A stretch of 64,000 nucleotides of DNA from Streptomyces iconiensis (GCF_028657195.3 NZ_JANCPR020000024.1:81102-145101), one strand, 5' to 3'. Positions 59,101 through 62,494 are shown, counted from the first letter of the stretch. Program-made: numbers and translations. Notes: a model not told the origin generated them from the letters alone.

Positions 59101-61138
59101 GCAGTTGCGTGACTGGGCAGCCGAACGGGTGACCGAGGACGAGCTGCCGGACGCCGCCGCACTGCCGCCGCTGGACGCCGGCCCGGATATCGCCACCGCG
59201 CGGCTGACGGCCGCCGGCGTGCGGCTCAGCCCCGCCCAGGAGACGGAGGCTGTCCTGCGCGGCGACAAGCTGCCGGTGCGCGACCTCGCGCTCACCCCGG
59301 TCCAGCGCTTCCGGATGCTGGCGGCCCCCGACGGCGACCGCACCCTCGACCCGGCCGTCGCCCTCGTGGTCGACACGGCCCTCGCCGCTGCCGTCGCCCG
59401 GGAGCTGGCCGTCGCCGTCGCGGTCGTCGGACAGGACGGCGTGGTGACCGAGCACGGCATGGCCGAGCACGGCTCCGGCGCTGGCCGCTCCGTGCTGCTG
59501 GTCCGGGACGGCGACCGGTACCTGGCAGGCGCCGCGGTCCACACCGAGCGGTCGGCGACGACCCCCGTACTCTCGCCGCGCCTGACGGCGAAGGCGGGCT
59601 TCGAGCTGGAACTCGGCGGCGTCACCGTGCCCTTCTACGCCCGGGGCGTGGTGCTCTTCCGCGGCGAGGGCTGGCGGCTGGAGACCGACACACCGGACGA
59701 TCCGCCGTACACCAGGTCCAACCTGGAGTTCGTGCTGGACCCGGTGTCGGACATGAAGCAGGCCGAGAGAGCGCTCCGCCGGATCACGGGGATCGTCGGG
59801 CGTATGCGCACCCTGGCCATGTCGGCGCCGGACAACCGGTTCCCGCTCTCCGACCTGTTCGCCCGAGTACCGGGAGCGGACTCCTCGGGGCTGCTCAGGG
59901 AGGCGACCGTCACGGCCGAGAGCCTCAGGTTCCGGGCGACGCTCCAGGCCACGTACGGGACAGGTCTGGAGGACCTCGGCGAAACGGTCCGTGATCTGTT
60001 CGCACGGGAGGAGGCGGAGAAGCTTCAGCAAAGGGTGTCCGAGGTCGAGGAGTTCTTCCTCCGGGAACACGGCCGCCCTCTGTCGCCGCGCGCCCACGGG
60101 TTCGCGCGGCTGATCGTTCTGTATCTGGAGCGGGCCGGTGCGCAGTACGGGACGATCAGGGCGCGTGCCATCCGCCGTCATGTGGTGGCGGCTTTCCGGC
60201 TGATGACCCGTAGCGACTTCTGCTCCATCCGCGACGAACTGCTGGACGACGGCGACCGCCGGGACATCGACGCGCTGCTGCTGCCCCGGAGCGGCCAGGA
60301 GCTGCCGGACCTCATGCGGGCACTCGGCCACAACCCGTCGGACCGGGTGTTCCGGGAGCCCTACGAGGACAAGGACAACCTCCTCAACGAGGGGCCCACC
60401 AGGATCGACTGGCTGCGCTCGATCGTCCACGGCCGTGGCGAGGGACCGTTCAAGAAGGACCTGCTCTCACCCCCGCCCGGCTTCCCCCTGCACACCGGCG
60501 ACCTGGACGTGGACTTCGGCATGGGCGCCATGGGCGCTGACGCCGAGAACGGTCTCCTCCTCTTCGAGGCGCGCGCCACCCCCTACCGTCCCTCGTCCAT
60601 TCCGCTGAACGGCATCGCTCTGCCCGTCCTGGCACGGGAGTTCACGGCGGCGATGAGCCGTAACCCGGCCCTGACGCGGGACGACACCTCCGCCGCACCG
60701 TGGCCGGAGGCCGTGACGGAAGCCGTCGTGCTCGAAGGGCTGCTGGGCTCGCTCACCACGACGATCGGCGCGGCGCTGCGGGCCGGGGCCAAGCCCACGG
60801 CCGTGTCCAAGCGCGTGATCGGGCGCGGTCTCAGCGGCCTCCGCGCGGAGGTCGAGACCGTACTGGCGGGCGCCGGCACCGCGACGCTGCCGGGCGCCTT
60901 CGTGCCGCTGCGCGAGGTCTTGGAGACGGTCCGCGAACTGCAACGCGAGTGGTCGCTGCAATCCGACGCACTCTCCGCCGCTTTCGCCGCACTGGAGGCG
61001 GCCGTAGACGCGTTCGAAGCGGCGCTGTGGACCGCCGAGGACGAAGCCGGCCGCCCCTTCGCGACGCCCGACGTCGGAGGGAATCCGTTGGACAGCCCAG
61101 GGGCCCCGTTGGACGAAAGGCGGCACACGCAGCAATGA
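37112..61138 (+). CDS. 8008-aa giant multi-domain T7SS effector ('lonely Cys' type)
   Basis: One uninterrupted frame of 24,027 bp with GC-ending codons throughout; the stop is TGA at 61136-61138. Module map (residues): 1-345 WXG100/CpnT-like secretion domain; 350-630 Pro/Gly linker with NAPGG repeats; 739-830 small helical module, repeated at 7332-7415; 1056-1330 HExxH metallopeptidase 1; 1427-2023 caspase-like module 1; 2044-2170 OmpA-like; 2319-2700 FxxEL module A; 2743-3040 HExxH metallopeptidase 2; 3250-4945 beta-hairpin region; 5160-5290 papain-like; 5334-5680 FxxEL module B; 5910-7200 three more caspase-like copies of varied integrity; 7490-7990 FxxEL module C. There is no signal peptide. 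It is encoded directly behind a WXG100-like gene and eccBCD, so ESX export is likely. Giant Streptomyces proteins called 'lonely Cys domain' are known; the exact roles are not. Pieces are described separately below. Confidence 0.9.
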   Translation: MYDIPYPEEVRKLLFVLLGAEPLQAKAGLAWESRNSYTDLAAGIRDLRMEMLDSIQRGRQNLPPNVADAYEQALSGLVNRNGTDVLQQFIGQLEKFTNDRGSASIQIQQAHFEIIMEVFWLILELAILEAIAAFTGGASVSEMILARMRARLAILFAIDRLLRYVQAFPSLSQAFEEAIQNLAAQLLTMTINPPHQRPDGVDWKAVGISAGIGALAGFFISHFGKFAFNFKNVLSNNFKNNLGKDVFGKFEIRFNNPFTRQNGNNALYDVPTAFMAEGFGETIAVAIVLQKWDWTSLAGAGLSGISELFMGKPLEQLYHGLHSKFFPDGNLFTKYQQNSADILNDRLARESGDHSGATSHDPRTAGSTPPPAAVTPPPTVGTTPLSPPPVPPPVTSGGPDLTANSGYGSDGSDTSSRPPSIFDPSETGHGSDTSSLYSDTSAASSSSPPSPLPSATSLAGAGGGHLKSPDHFKALADLDSSSPNDLTTPDAKGLTLPGTSADGLPPTAKAATPAAPDTAAADSGKAPGSLPDTGGLNAPGGLNAPGGLNAPGGGNAPGGLNAPGGSNAPGGSNAPGGSGNSSSAPTASQQDRELTGTGESDPARQDDAEHQGDPTHQGDPAHQNVTSADHAPGAPGAGSPGSQRAVEADQARTAYEDALSAYADATRTADELAGGPANGTGPGTGPALAEAQARAQQAHGNLLDAAARCRDLGSALHATDPKAPGATPPQPHRDPAQREWIARQLTAEDLPDALAGDLAGLHGPDDVVTPAALRDAGITPDPEQHPAALNGDLLPVAALDPVDQARLLMAQPTPWPAALDTVAANAALRLWEGAYADFNAAALNGDPRAATAPRQPTANATTPRDATQQPATPQPATPQSGTPVTPAEADRAWDTAVALVLPPTAVPVLADSRHAGAPCRDAVRQVADHLLTNGPDASSGVALANTLRAALGFGPVGSAPGGSVAPVHAATVTEAPAPTYPSAPVPSVTTSTDLPADLPPTPAGPTTGVSPSVPVPTTGTTSRDVTDAATDAVTDPATDTDTDTDEATRARPVAADPVADLASRLPEMSRADRARELALLPAADRERLASDPALVDALRRKLADADFAETAAQLMVLVPAGVDQPVSARREVLGQVARMLRAPAVAARLLAEGARVVVVPKGEAITTLDPFRHLAGTLTSDGRPWEEVRGAATRTAGVTEENLLGEVTSVPTDRNAHPEGYSTTTHEFAHTLHQYGLTADEKQLIHDAYQDRVAQGDAAAWPDGPLRDPSGKRAQPNYSSLDEFEYFAQLTNAYLGTNRGWDGFTRQRRNNGAAWVRQHEKTLLPLLERLYGTEPGAVSTAPANALAGPRKENWLFEGFRAFWDRAEGTHRPQPHELAPVPVPDPDPAPAPAPAMSTEATSVPVTSTATSTTAVGALPPPPTSQQSYQQYLASVLQTTLGPAAASDPSFPQMVNSLALVDAARMADPAFAAGPLDLEGITRRVLHLPDSVPAGPQAAFQLLSLAASAARRNRAGSLAAVAALGLEKRGALGPATAVTGPDGRTQGRNWMGRPIQGLLLDRVTKSTGPADWETTSAPWSGGAAHVVFADTADNGTLVVRDSQGTTVEVGYEEFAELLKHDQDRPQNGSLVLMLPGTTGVRTMIFERWMADRLGARVWSTDGDLRLQPLNDGSGRTMLALANESPGEVPIGAWLPNDPGLVPLGPQEQVTAVNGQTFRDDDVQSYQLTTADGQALTGRAFLDARDMALLEDGLRSVSEVAHYTDYDEGLPGVSAPRQGELLPLPRSLRGAYVAVGHGNTGRTVLPMRSTGRNHQVPPEEVGRLLARDPVLKAMPPEAPVWLLWCEMAMFGAGKDRLAHTVAAQVLANQTCRTTFAFEAVTSVHPAEGDLPPRLIKYDELPRTRYRIMEFRPDPDWAALNGLADLTGLPADLPDRTARVLRWVRALRETHGVDIDSSPQRAAEFRELMEGFGAWERARGPALTWTQLQETLGQYAQQRGIDPTAPATLTRMLRSWRAAPQPATGPAPRAYAAPALAPRRAAGTVTSAGLPRTGLDFAPGSTALSEDAMTDLGDLAHQVALAALDDRNAGRPLPTGVITGYGEGPRVQARATGRERAETARAWFLEHLDEALTACQTGVPPQERLTSGDLTVAAGGRPGNPRGAAAPGGTPLTTVEFGTPAARPPSGPDLAPPAGSARSGGTSGGPSDDPVRDWRQLSSVRGQSRSAGVRAIDRAVEALPPRPCAGDLQQVLHATRSWKADKTPSSSRWPAVTRLENAVRQRLYSLGEDSAREPAVAPGSSRPPRPSLPSAVPGPAVGPRSPVTVEGFAPSGGFEVELHEFALVLPVGAHSDEFGDVVTLPGLLSITLDHVGDATVLEVVTEPASGLSGARPDGRAGHSQVRNAFRDVVERMRNAPDNSRLDRIFPPGSGYEIDVLASDLRVRRNDGGVGTMLVHHTATTPLTGVTTLIEHVAGHMRQDVNVTQWAHTDALAAVGYGRQAAGRFAAWLAAHPEWAGQARPWDAADLEGALALGYAQVAAGVRGGLSQMALPKDFTAVTSRESLCAVREALGPASRAFLEDSAGELAEAFSAHFTHHAGPQSRDPLTAVLRENVGYGPPPTAGQYLDNLLLAHPSREVDQHEALFVRTNFPTLDSNPVDGRSLLDPPVVRLESRPYAPRQSTAETVIDEFDTLADLSVALYNGSRQLRGLPPVGLPLPPEGTGFAPPAADSTAAPAATTAPSGAGATARQRLSRPWGHGTQRNTPPWSDALVDLADRLPGLTPDRRRGELALLPEAELDALACDQALQDGLWAALSGHEFALTAAQLMTRMPGGVHQPVSVRREVLGRFAGMLHDPAVAARMLISGVRVYVAPRDLPLRQMSVFQGLSAPEGRTFDDLRGLQSEGNVLVSEENLLGEHTQVPGAVRYADGYSTTTHEIAHALHHYGLSPDDQQLITDTFWDRQDQGVDAPWPDGPLRDPSGTRPDPNYSSRNQHEWFAQLTNVYLGTNHGPDPYTGHQRNNGARWVRENEPGMLPLLEKVYGPAPDPRSTERANPTVATDAENETWAGFRALFGRAEATLVPQPHPPVPGPAAPVQGNALVPGLVLAGTFTGAGTQPPPSMEALFPAPPTPPARDGEDAREEGEEREDQDGNDVAGVESTDAIALETLRPPAVTPATTPPADTVQADTAQADTVTDPAEAVTTAPAEAVTTDPVEPVTAAPAEVVTTDPVEAVTTAPDEDAVTAPADPALSALVAGFGREHRGLQGAVHLMPFPEETVRWLHERLAGTVRARAALDRPVQDPEAQDPGGAEALRRDIAGQYDGDELLDALPYLLGPKGMSRTVTCRGLSYQVSARAEFFGHRPAAVMNEDTAEGRQVNVEERNRTAVDTSDTLSSGNVRSLPLAYGRTWLIHDTDNPAVASQTFTPKFTLTHNQQAVVVTVPENYTAMSALAFSAEPSHAFDYGVRWEFTAVPAEGPTAPTPYTDADWSGAETAPGRVTAWFPHYLTQGMPPRPFGPVSPHDIPAEPETLTDELPLHRVDTVRDPGELCDAFLAADQLRPHLRRMSDDSAAALRTFLDENNRRSGLLLMLASAYPSPILLDRSGEPLGYLEVSARINSLSPAAVARSSTKGVLETDLLHTVGAKTALTVSNAEQAEFTLSTTFQGPSAGGNFVFGGGYKHKRTRTLNSGGTAYDWYSLTSGNPHLLTDADITYTAVLVLPKGGRTEPFELDSPTGQSMRVPSMADTNGIPVAPGEERHPPPELASLRSLGINATPLKITGTGPLFDQLETLLRTMGLLPPTERQRLTWLDNDTSVLMAWLANARKLAVARSQIGLRGATGALMDGGHPLYFDMPLATGVWRVSADLSVVPTEGASPRHVKNLPGWSVMNANGMGNVGSESSSSSHSVFGSFSAEANGPAPHNWTVAGGVPTSASLTHQLHGDASGTASSYGLDMLTFAEPGLGVFHIPGTFTMSVFSENGAVPLATFDSEDGIVSLGIPLSRTLDAPATPLGPVSIRRATSEDFTKARMIPDADGRRPQDVVLLPGPAHVNVAMGSAGLTTAFRQLLGGIAPESETPPEPAPLARVLRWAAAQGTDLLSHLPPALTALAQPAHMLQDMTVGKSVTDAESPVQEVLRAASSSTSLMTRSPQIFRGVHVIDADASGTLLGTDIQGEIRGYLQHAVHEGTGHPGEDPDAATWAENDVTSTDSAWRGTTSSTSGLGGTGLTASHAGERPGSVSGSGSRNLAVSGSRTDTDSAFTDRVNSEAHAKNRFHAFRADATYVVLLRKGSRNAVANAVGVGPHSSVAYAVTVPGGVVFWATETLVRQTPQLARLAGLEPLDPPMDRLLPRYFARAGGRSLGFATVPEALPTGSLDDFTEAIRTAVEREAPDSLTPGRGRHVRGLDSRLAEAGSVTGLRSLASSGAGHWRRFHFPYRGRTGLHLVEVALNACPAPGTDLLALRGALLPHSGLDNINSAAASAITHSRSHSSGFTLTLSGTGGFTLLPGTGRSGSAGGSASYTSTGSRGTSRTVTRNHQEWPRTFRPAAQFQVTYEYRVEVTSRRLDESALGFLSNRVASLGELTGRMLDGVLSAADSAGLTGWMDQALGRTTGTGTPSTVPPAPATVPPTTATVAPATATGPQATVAPTPTPSTVAPTTVAPTSIAVTLRFPGSETLLCREDGTPELPAPEPTLITPDVHPTDPRPPAAPVAPAATAPAGGPPAAPGTGAERDRLSGAALWTPTGPVTVYDFDAMDHLADALREVDPELRGKELPRTSTSADAGMRRLGDLIRRGMVQLTPAQASRYTGDEPSGGTARIGLALYRPQLETVSRDVLSQRVRTTTGSYATSGSRALAPSVSAPVKGGLTDSDTDTLTGTVPVAGESTGVGQATGGTSFRREILKYGTPTSENTDGERDDSGVLGYTLTAHAVLEVTGPDGTRWVTGNVVLRPTLEDVLGLGISPARPSPEVYDVPAALAACGLPDWRALRPEEFGDRLAEAFDERDARAQVWLDAGEVTPATRRSLDAVRQALRDGDPVDQVLNTQGVTLPADIRLALDAAVRATDRARKPVELALRTGSGPVHLPFAPGPLHGWASEMPVPSVEVTTPVPETAVPPEPTPELTAQEPIAEEQAARALAARERAAAVRRLTTPVAPRPVLSRRQLEGVAGRLARTLPVSALSVQRCLTLVAGLRDALYPGGVRTAGTVDDSAAVVGPDAAATGLVAGPGWRRVRDWDAVRQAVEDAGPGAVAFVLARRQGGAVGHVWAAYHQGGRTGVVAVDPSARAGRRVSADPPDLALVETRAVVIDRAGRVLADALPAFTESSSTARALADLPTEHEYGALGLEVEERYLLTISGEVPEALRLAWGPGLALVADKMPFWYVPDTGELFDITMGEPPVPPGARRPVVQKFRIGEIVVDAMATVPGERRQSPAEGLAQLERLRQRLRAANDHPGGVPLGALLSGLPGWELAEGGTRVTVYPQRPGNNGRVYAQPTVGAPAVGLRELHDLAVRRLKVPAIGPLLQVGNDFGLGLAGAFVRHSTGYDVPVELGLLPFLSAVPEVDKVWGYGRWLFGHVAAAPVNGMGKENVLVKNALAVASRHPFDRTLLSMGARIREFLDGSHDEITDMTVSLLTQVLTTYQGMFRTPFPEGFFDAVHEDEDAPTPREHLTATLTGRTPEGRTVGQYESVGMEDYPRLDTDQGRLPVVLLLEELRLYGITELMVTDGEIREVLAELAEFSRRTYQRAVESAVPLSDDVLSQAVARILNDTVVRDLAPFLAVAQNGMPCAEGPARQLLSLYDAHALAQALGSHALGSPLPAGLHRTLAQAVGEAAGLLAQAPPGQRARLQEVVGSASRALHVLADPAQMPSPIHWNRDIAALDGTRVPVDEVVGTTHWEPGEGDPVGFSARPAGELDGRQNSYGLLPQVTTYTCVLWSQQFQGPHGPQVPETAPQPLPFEKAYLVGLSGNAAMVRLGLRDGSDRAVGHAALMDFLFAVDPDLIALEAETAAVVLGADVAGPPPHDPLEHPIAGQLMATAWSRWVWTSGLGQEPGILPGDAHAGPRFGLAEGDWWAGFRPEPSSPQLALLAQRITGDRRRGTDVLRWVRAVRLVYGPLLEDDTAAFEALLHGFHALDGVRAAQGDRSPLTWAGLGAAVAPYAGAGGPPLPQALPFAMVTAAAQLGTHLELSGYALTQRFAAPRAWEQGAYGTDLTAQGPGGLAVHGWMSGTPASFATPGQGARGPWANPPASPAAVTAPYDAEAHCAAIEHSLFGQPQSQAPAQPDPQPQPGPRPNTQPRSGVREALRRLNALRAGVPALRGGPLDLDALTRHVLMLGQDTSVTMDHRRALIQIAGDPAMADAPGLARLSACYLKQNGALTDEFRFTGAHGARGLNWTGAPLDPAFDLSRTTTFADGVATAQPAPAPWGPAPYAVLAGGSAFTVTVLGSGGFRREAPKDVVAELLGLDEELNALPGDVPLLMAVDLAAVGGQALTQDNADLVRRNVWSPSGRLDLRGMVGLDVSAEREIVGGWLLSEPGTQPHDGDRGEEWEQHVFSLPFIGPDHRSAGHASFAPGDTGVRARSRMLLDLPKATHFVHYDEATGAVSRPFVLPWVAANEPTPYFAARHGRPGTSQWALTDAGNGRPGFLETEAPRTSGALKRRRSLRRLPSASPVVGPVCLSALPEGIGYAGTFGPVPFVPDPLAVISETQQVANDHDRPAYGFLRKAHTGIGSVDGEHLAAGTDARGRVYAPQVRMPEPRGAELNARARTAGLHTGYGPVPEAVRERTLRLVRLLRMRFGDRIDQEPEYEELLRGAGALDAMLRDDPGLTRVPLFTVELFDRVVHAYQARQLAGAPQATGEQPTATQPTTRQHTTMQPTARQTTASLLKLAGAARARDPRLALTGFVPLPVVANVAALLADPGFDALTTHTLQLTGPAPVGEAERSRMLWAEVKVQELLARIGQGGAQAVDAYGARLLHLHAPDPARRPELIQLLRRAAALGRDLGRPAEVAELHLELRGALAGTSLPAAKGGAALGRDHTGAHRGAGPLDFDPATVTLLRREPDGRLVPDSTVPAPWYDPAEPAAPRPWLYRAPQVRGHAVIGTPVPHAEVGELFHRDPELADLPLNTPVILLVEGARPRPGAPVVDSLPGQCALLAGRHMWSAYGTPTLWTDPATGRTTVALEPDTAGRPRPVTDLGLVAPVHVRGGFGNPRPLAPPPATGGPVPTAPVSTGPVTAPAHAPSFAAPAPRERQETGPEETGHAGTGPEGTGHARTGPEETGNDGQAGRRYERSGPSTARLGDTTFALHTGEGPGDAFGEALCRALREAGVEPPVGEGQLRDWAAERVTEDELPDAAALPPLDAGPDIATARLTAAGVRLSPAQETEAVLRGDKLPVRDLALTPVQRFRMLAAPDGDRTLDPAVALVVDTALAAAVARELAVAVAVVGQDGVVTEHGMAEHGSGAGRSVLLVRDGDRYLAGAAVHTERSATTPVLSPRLTAKAGFELELGGVTVPFYARGVVLFRGEGWRLETDTPDDPPYTRSNLEFVLDPVSDMKQAERALRRITGIVGRMRTLAMSAPDNRFPLSDLFARVPGADSSGLLREATVTAESLRFRATLQATYGTGLEDLGETVRDLFAREEAEKLQQRVSEVEEFFLREHGRPLSPRAHGFARLIVLYLERAGAQYGTIRARAIRRHVVAAFRLMTRSDFCSIRDELLDDGDRRDIDALLLPRSGQELPDLMRALGHNPSDRVFREPYEDKDNLLNEGPTRIDWLRSIVHGRGEGPFKKDLLSPPPGFPLHTGDLDVDFGMGAMGADAENGLLLFEARATPYRPSSIPLNGIALPVLAREFTAAMSRNPALTRDDTSAAPWPEAVTEAVVLEGLLGSLTTTIGAALRAGAKPTAVSKRVIGRGLSGLRAEVETVLAGAGTATLPGAFVPLREVLETVRELQREWSLQSDALSAAFAALEAAVDAFEAALWTAEDEAGRPFATPDVGGNPLDSPGAPLDERRHTQQ
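38713..38843 (+). repeat. 18-bp repeats coding for NAPGG(L/S) units
   Basis: Seven tandem copies of an 18-bp unit of the form AACGCGCCCGG(T/C)GG(G/A)CTG, giving N-A-P-G-G-L/S/G repeats in the linker after the secretion domain of the giant. Confidence 0.75.
40278..41130 (+). other. Giant, residues ~1056-1330: metallopeptidase module 1
   Basis: GYSTTTHEFAHTLHQYG gives HExxH with His1226, Glu1227 and His1230; 55 residues later SLDEFEYFAQLTNAYLG supplies Glu1285 in an E-Y-F-A-Q context like the E-F-F-A-E of anthrax lethal factor and Pro-Pro endopeptidases. The preceding EENLLGE and following NNGAAWVR are shared with module 2. A catalytic gluzincin is likely. Confidence 0.7.
41390..43185 (+). other. 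Giant, residues ~1427-2023: caspase-like 'lonely Cys' module 1
   Basis: RGAYVAVGHGNTGRT carries His1794 in a hydrophobic-strand-H-G motif, and 48 residues later PVWLLWCEMAMFG carries Cys1842 at the end of a strand: the geometry of clan CD (caspase/CHAT) proteases. A helical tail VLRWVRALRETHG follows and recurs in later copies. Assignment to clan CD is my inference. Confidence 0.55.
44068..45340 (+). other. Giant, residues ~2319-2740: FxxEL module A
   Basis: GGFEVELHEFALVLP, then TVLEVVTEPASGL and RMRNAPDNSRLDRIFPPG, followed by a helical part. The same order recurs at 5334 and 7493 of the protein. The E-x-E and L-E-x-V-x-x-P strands resemble amidoligase-like ATP-grasp-related COOH-NH2 ligases, a low-confidence hint only. 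Confidence 0.4.
45340..46260 (+). other. Giant, residues ~2743-3040: metallopeptidase module 2
   Basis: Second copy of the module: GYSTTTHEIAHALHHYG with His2931, Glu2932 and His2935, and NQHEWFAQLTNVYLG with Glu2990. The His-to-Glu spacing (59) is identical to module 1, as are EENLLGE and NNGARWVRENE. Both copies keep all zinc ligands and the general base, so both may be active. Confidence 0.7.
46850..51950 (+). other. Giant, residues ~3250-4945: five Ser/Thr/Gly-rich beta-hairpin modules
   Basis: Repeated long amphipathic, S/T/G-rich strand pairs flanked by Arg/Lys/His clusters: around residues 3628-3705 (LTVSNAEQAEFTLSTTF, GGNFVFGGGYKHKRTRTLN), 3853-3953 (SESSSSSHSVFGSFSAE), 4201-4286 (SGSGSRNLAVSGSRTDTDS), 4471-4555 (HSRSHSSGFTLTLSGTGGF) and 4829-4945 (RTTTGSYATSGSRALAPS). 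Resembles membrane-inserting hairpins of aerolysin-type pore formers; inference only. Confidence 0.4.
52560..53060 (+). other. Giant, residues ~5150-5315: papain-like (Tox-PL/glutaminase type) module
   Basis: SVQRCLTLVAGLRDALYPGG (Cys5179), GGAVGHVWAAYHQGGRTGVVAVDPSARAG (His5258 and Asp5275). The N-x-C/Q-R-C helix, G-H-x-x-x-A/V and V-x-x-V/D-P spacing match the papain-like toxin domain found in polymorphic toxins (deamidase or peptidase). All three catalytic positions are present. Confidence 0.6.
53100..54140 (+). other. Giant, residues ~5334-5680: FxxEL module B (divergent)
   Basis: LEVEERYLLTISGEVPEALRL, later ELFDITMGEPPVPPG and a helical tail (RIREFLDGSHDEITDMTVSLLTQVLTTYQGMF). It follows the same order as modules A and C but has lost parts of the E-x-E strand. 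Confidence 0.35.
54820..58740 (+). other. Giant, residues ~5910-7200: caspase-like copies 2-4, only one with His and Cys
   Basis: Copy 2 (about 5913-6210) reads AYLVGLSGNAAMV and AAVVLGADVAG, so both His and Cys are lost. Copy 3 (about 6300-6830) reads PYFAARHGRPG (His6619) and VVGPVCLSALPEG (Cys6671), so both are kept. Copy 4 (about 6880-7200) reads GTPVPHAEVGELFHRDPELADLP and VILLVEGARPRPG, with Cys replaced. Two decayed and one intact copy after the intact module 1 suggests duplication with loss. Confidence 0.5.
59590..61110 (+). other. Giant, residues ~7493-8000: C-terminal FxxEL module C
   Basis: KAGFELELGGVTVPFYARGVVLF, SNLEFVLDPVSDMKQAERALRRITGIVGRMRTLAMSAPDNR, and a helical domain to the C-terminus ending DERRHTQQ. 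It is the best-preserved copy of the module seen at residue 2319. No known toxin nuclease or deaminase motif is seen at the very end. Confidence 0.4.
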
Positions 61139-61292
61139 TGCCGCTAACCGATCTTGTTCGTCAGGTGCCGGAGACCCGGAGGCCAACCCGTGCGGGGGGA
61201 CGCGATGGGCACCGCCGGCATCCCGCGAGGGCGCGCCCGTATCGCGGGCATGAGAGCGAGCCAGTCGGCCCAGTGAGTGAGGACAGGACAGC

Positions 61293-62330
61293 ATGAGCGA
61301 CAACGGCGCCTCCGGCCCGGCCACCCCACCAGGACAGGACGAGTCGACGGCCGGCACCGCCTCCGCCGAGCCCGTACCGGACACAGCCGCGGCACCCGCA
61401 TCGCCCGCCGGTGCGGAACCGACGGCGGGTGACGCGGTGACGGTCGGTGCGGAGCCGACGGCCGGTGACGCGGTGACGGCGGGTGCGGAGACGACGACGG
61501 GTGACGAGGTGACGGTCGGCGAGGGGGCGACGGCGGGCGAGGGGGCGACGGTCGGTGACGAGACGACGACCGTGACACCCGACGACAGCGGGACGACGGA
61601 ACTGCCGGAGCCGCCGGAACTGCCGGAGCCGCCGGAGGAGTTCGTCAAGGCCGCCAAGCTCGCGCCCAACCACTGGCTCTACCTGACCGACCCCGCGTGG
61701 CAGGGCGAAGGCCCGCCGCCTGACTGGGCGGTGGCAGGCCAGTGGCGCTCCGACGACGCGGGCGAGATCGTGGAGTGGCAGGACAACGAGAACTACCAGC
61801 CCTCCCCGGAAGCGCTCGGCTGGCCCGCGCCCGAGGACGACGTGGACGCCGCCATCCAGCTCGCCACCACCGGTTACGGCCCGGCCGAGGACGTCACCCA
61901 CGCGCTGGCCGAGGCGGAGTTGGCAGTACTGGTCACGGCGAGCGGCGAGCCCGTCAGCGCGTCGGTGCCCGACGGCACCGCGGTGGTCCCGGTCTTCACC
62001 TCGCCCTCCTACCTGCACGCGGCAGGACGCCTCGGCTTCGAACGGATGCGGGCGCCCGAGCTGCTGGCACGGCTGCCTGAGGGGCACAGCCTCTGCCTCA
62101 ACAGTTCGGCGCCGGTCAGCATGGTGCTGACCCCGGACGCTCTGGCAGACCTCGTGACCGCCACCACCGCCGAGCCGGCCGGCGCCGCGTCCGGGCTGGC
62201 CGGGACCGCACCGGAACTGGCCGGGGCCGCACCCGAACAGCCCGAGGCCGTTCCAGAACAGCCCGAAGCCGCAGTGGTCTCTCCGGTCTCTCCGTACGCC
62301 CGGGACAGCAAGGAGGGGGAGCCCAGGTGA
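61293..62330 (+). CDS. T7SS-associated protein with SseB-like domain
   Basis: 345 aa. Residues 35-110 consist of repeats of the type GAEPTAGDAVT (low complexity). From about 115 (EFVKAAKLAPNHWLYLTDPAWQGEGPPPDWAVAGQWRS) a globular domain resembles the Streptomyces type VII secretion system-associated family, and ELAVLVTASGEPVSASVPDGTAVVPVFTSPSYLHAA, RMRAPELLARLPEGHSLCLN is an SseB-like fold. The tail is Ala/Glu/Pro-rich. Directly follows the giant (154 bp), so a chaperone, escort or immunity role for it is plausible but inferred. GAGGACAGGAC precedes the ATG. Overlaps the next small ORF by GTGA. Confidence 0.72.
   Translation: MSDNGASGPATPPGQDESTAGTASAEPVPDTAAAPASPAGAEPTAGDAVTVGAEPTAGDAVTAGAETTTGDEVTVGEGATAGEGATVGDETTTVTPDDSGTTELPEPPELPEPPEEFVKAAKLAPNHWLYLTDPAWQGEGPPPDWAVAGQWRSDDAGEIVEWQDNENYQPSPEALGWPAPEDDVDAAIQLATTGYGPAEDVTHALAEAELAVLVTASGEPVSASVPDGTAVVPVFTSPSYLHAAGRLGFERMRAPELLARLPEGHSLCLNSSAPVSMVLTPDALADLVTATTAEPAGAASGLAGTAPELAGAAPEQPEAVPEQPEAAVVSPVSPYARDSKEGEPR
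61408..61580 (+). repeat. 33-36-bp repeats coding for GAEPTAGDAVT-type units
   Basis: About five imperfect tandem copies of a unit that starts GGTGCGGA(G/A)CCGACGGC and continues with GGTGACGCGGTGACGG, giving the Thr/Asp-rich repeat region of the SseB-like protein. Confidence 0.65.
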
Positions 62331-62494
62331 CCGTCGTGCCCGACCCCGCCCCCGACCACGGCGGTGGCGGCCCCGGGGGGATCTCTGGACGAGTGGCTGT
62401 CGGCGGGGGGCCGATCACCGGCCCGTCTTCGTCACTACGTACACTCCAACCCCCCGGAGCAACACGTCACTTCGCCCCCCTCTGGGGTGGCTGA
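62327..62494 (+). CDS. Small coupled ORF, possibly frameshifted at a G6 run
   Basis: 55 aa from GTG 62327, which overlaps the upstream stop as GTGA and has GGAGGGGGAG upstream. The first 18 residues (MTVVPDPAPDHGGGGPGG) are followed by a G6 run at 62375-62380. If one G were absent, the frame would continue SLDEWLSAGGRSPARLRHYV with better codon use to a stop at 62513 (61 aa). Either reading is short and unmatched. A sequencing error or a true shift cannot be told apart here. Confidence 0.35.
   Translation: MTVVPDPAPDHGGGGPGGISGRVAVGGGPITGPSSSLRTLQPPGATRHFAPLWGG

Noticed and set aside
57053..60430. Minus-strand open frame of 1125 codons opposite the end of the giant gene
   Set aside because: Same reason; the plus-strand frame has the coding codon pattern and recognisable modules.
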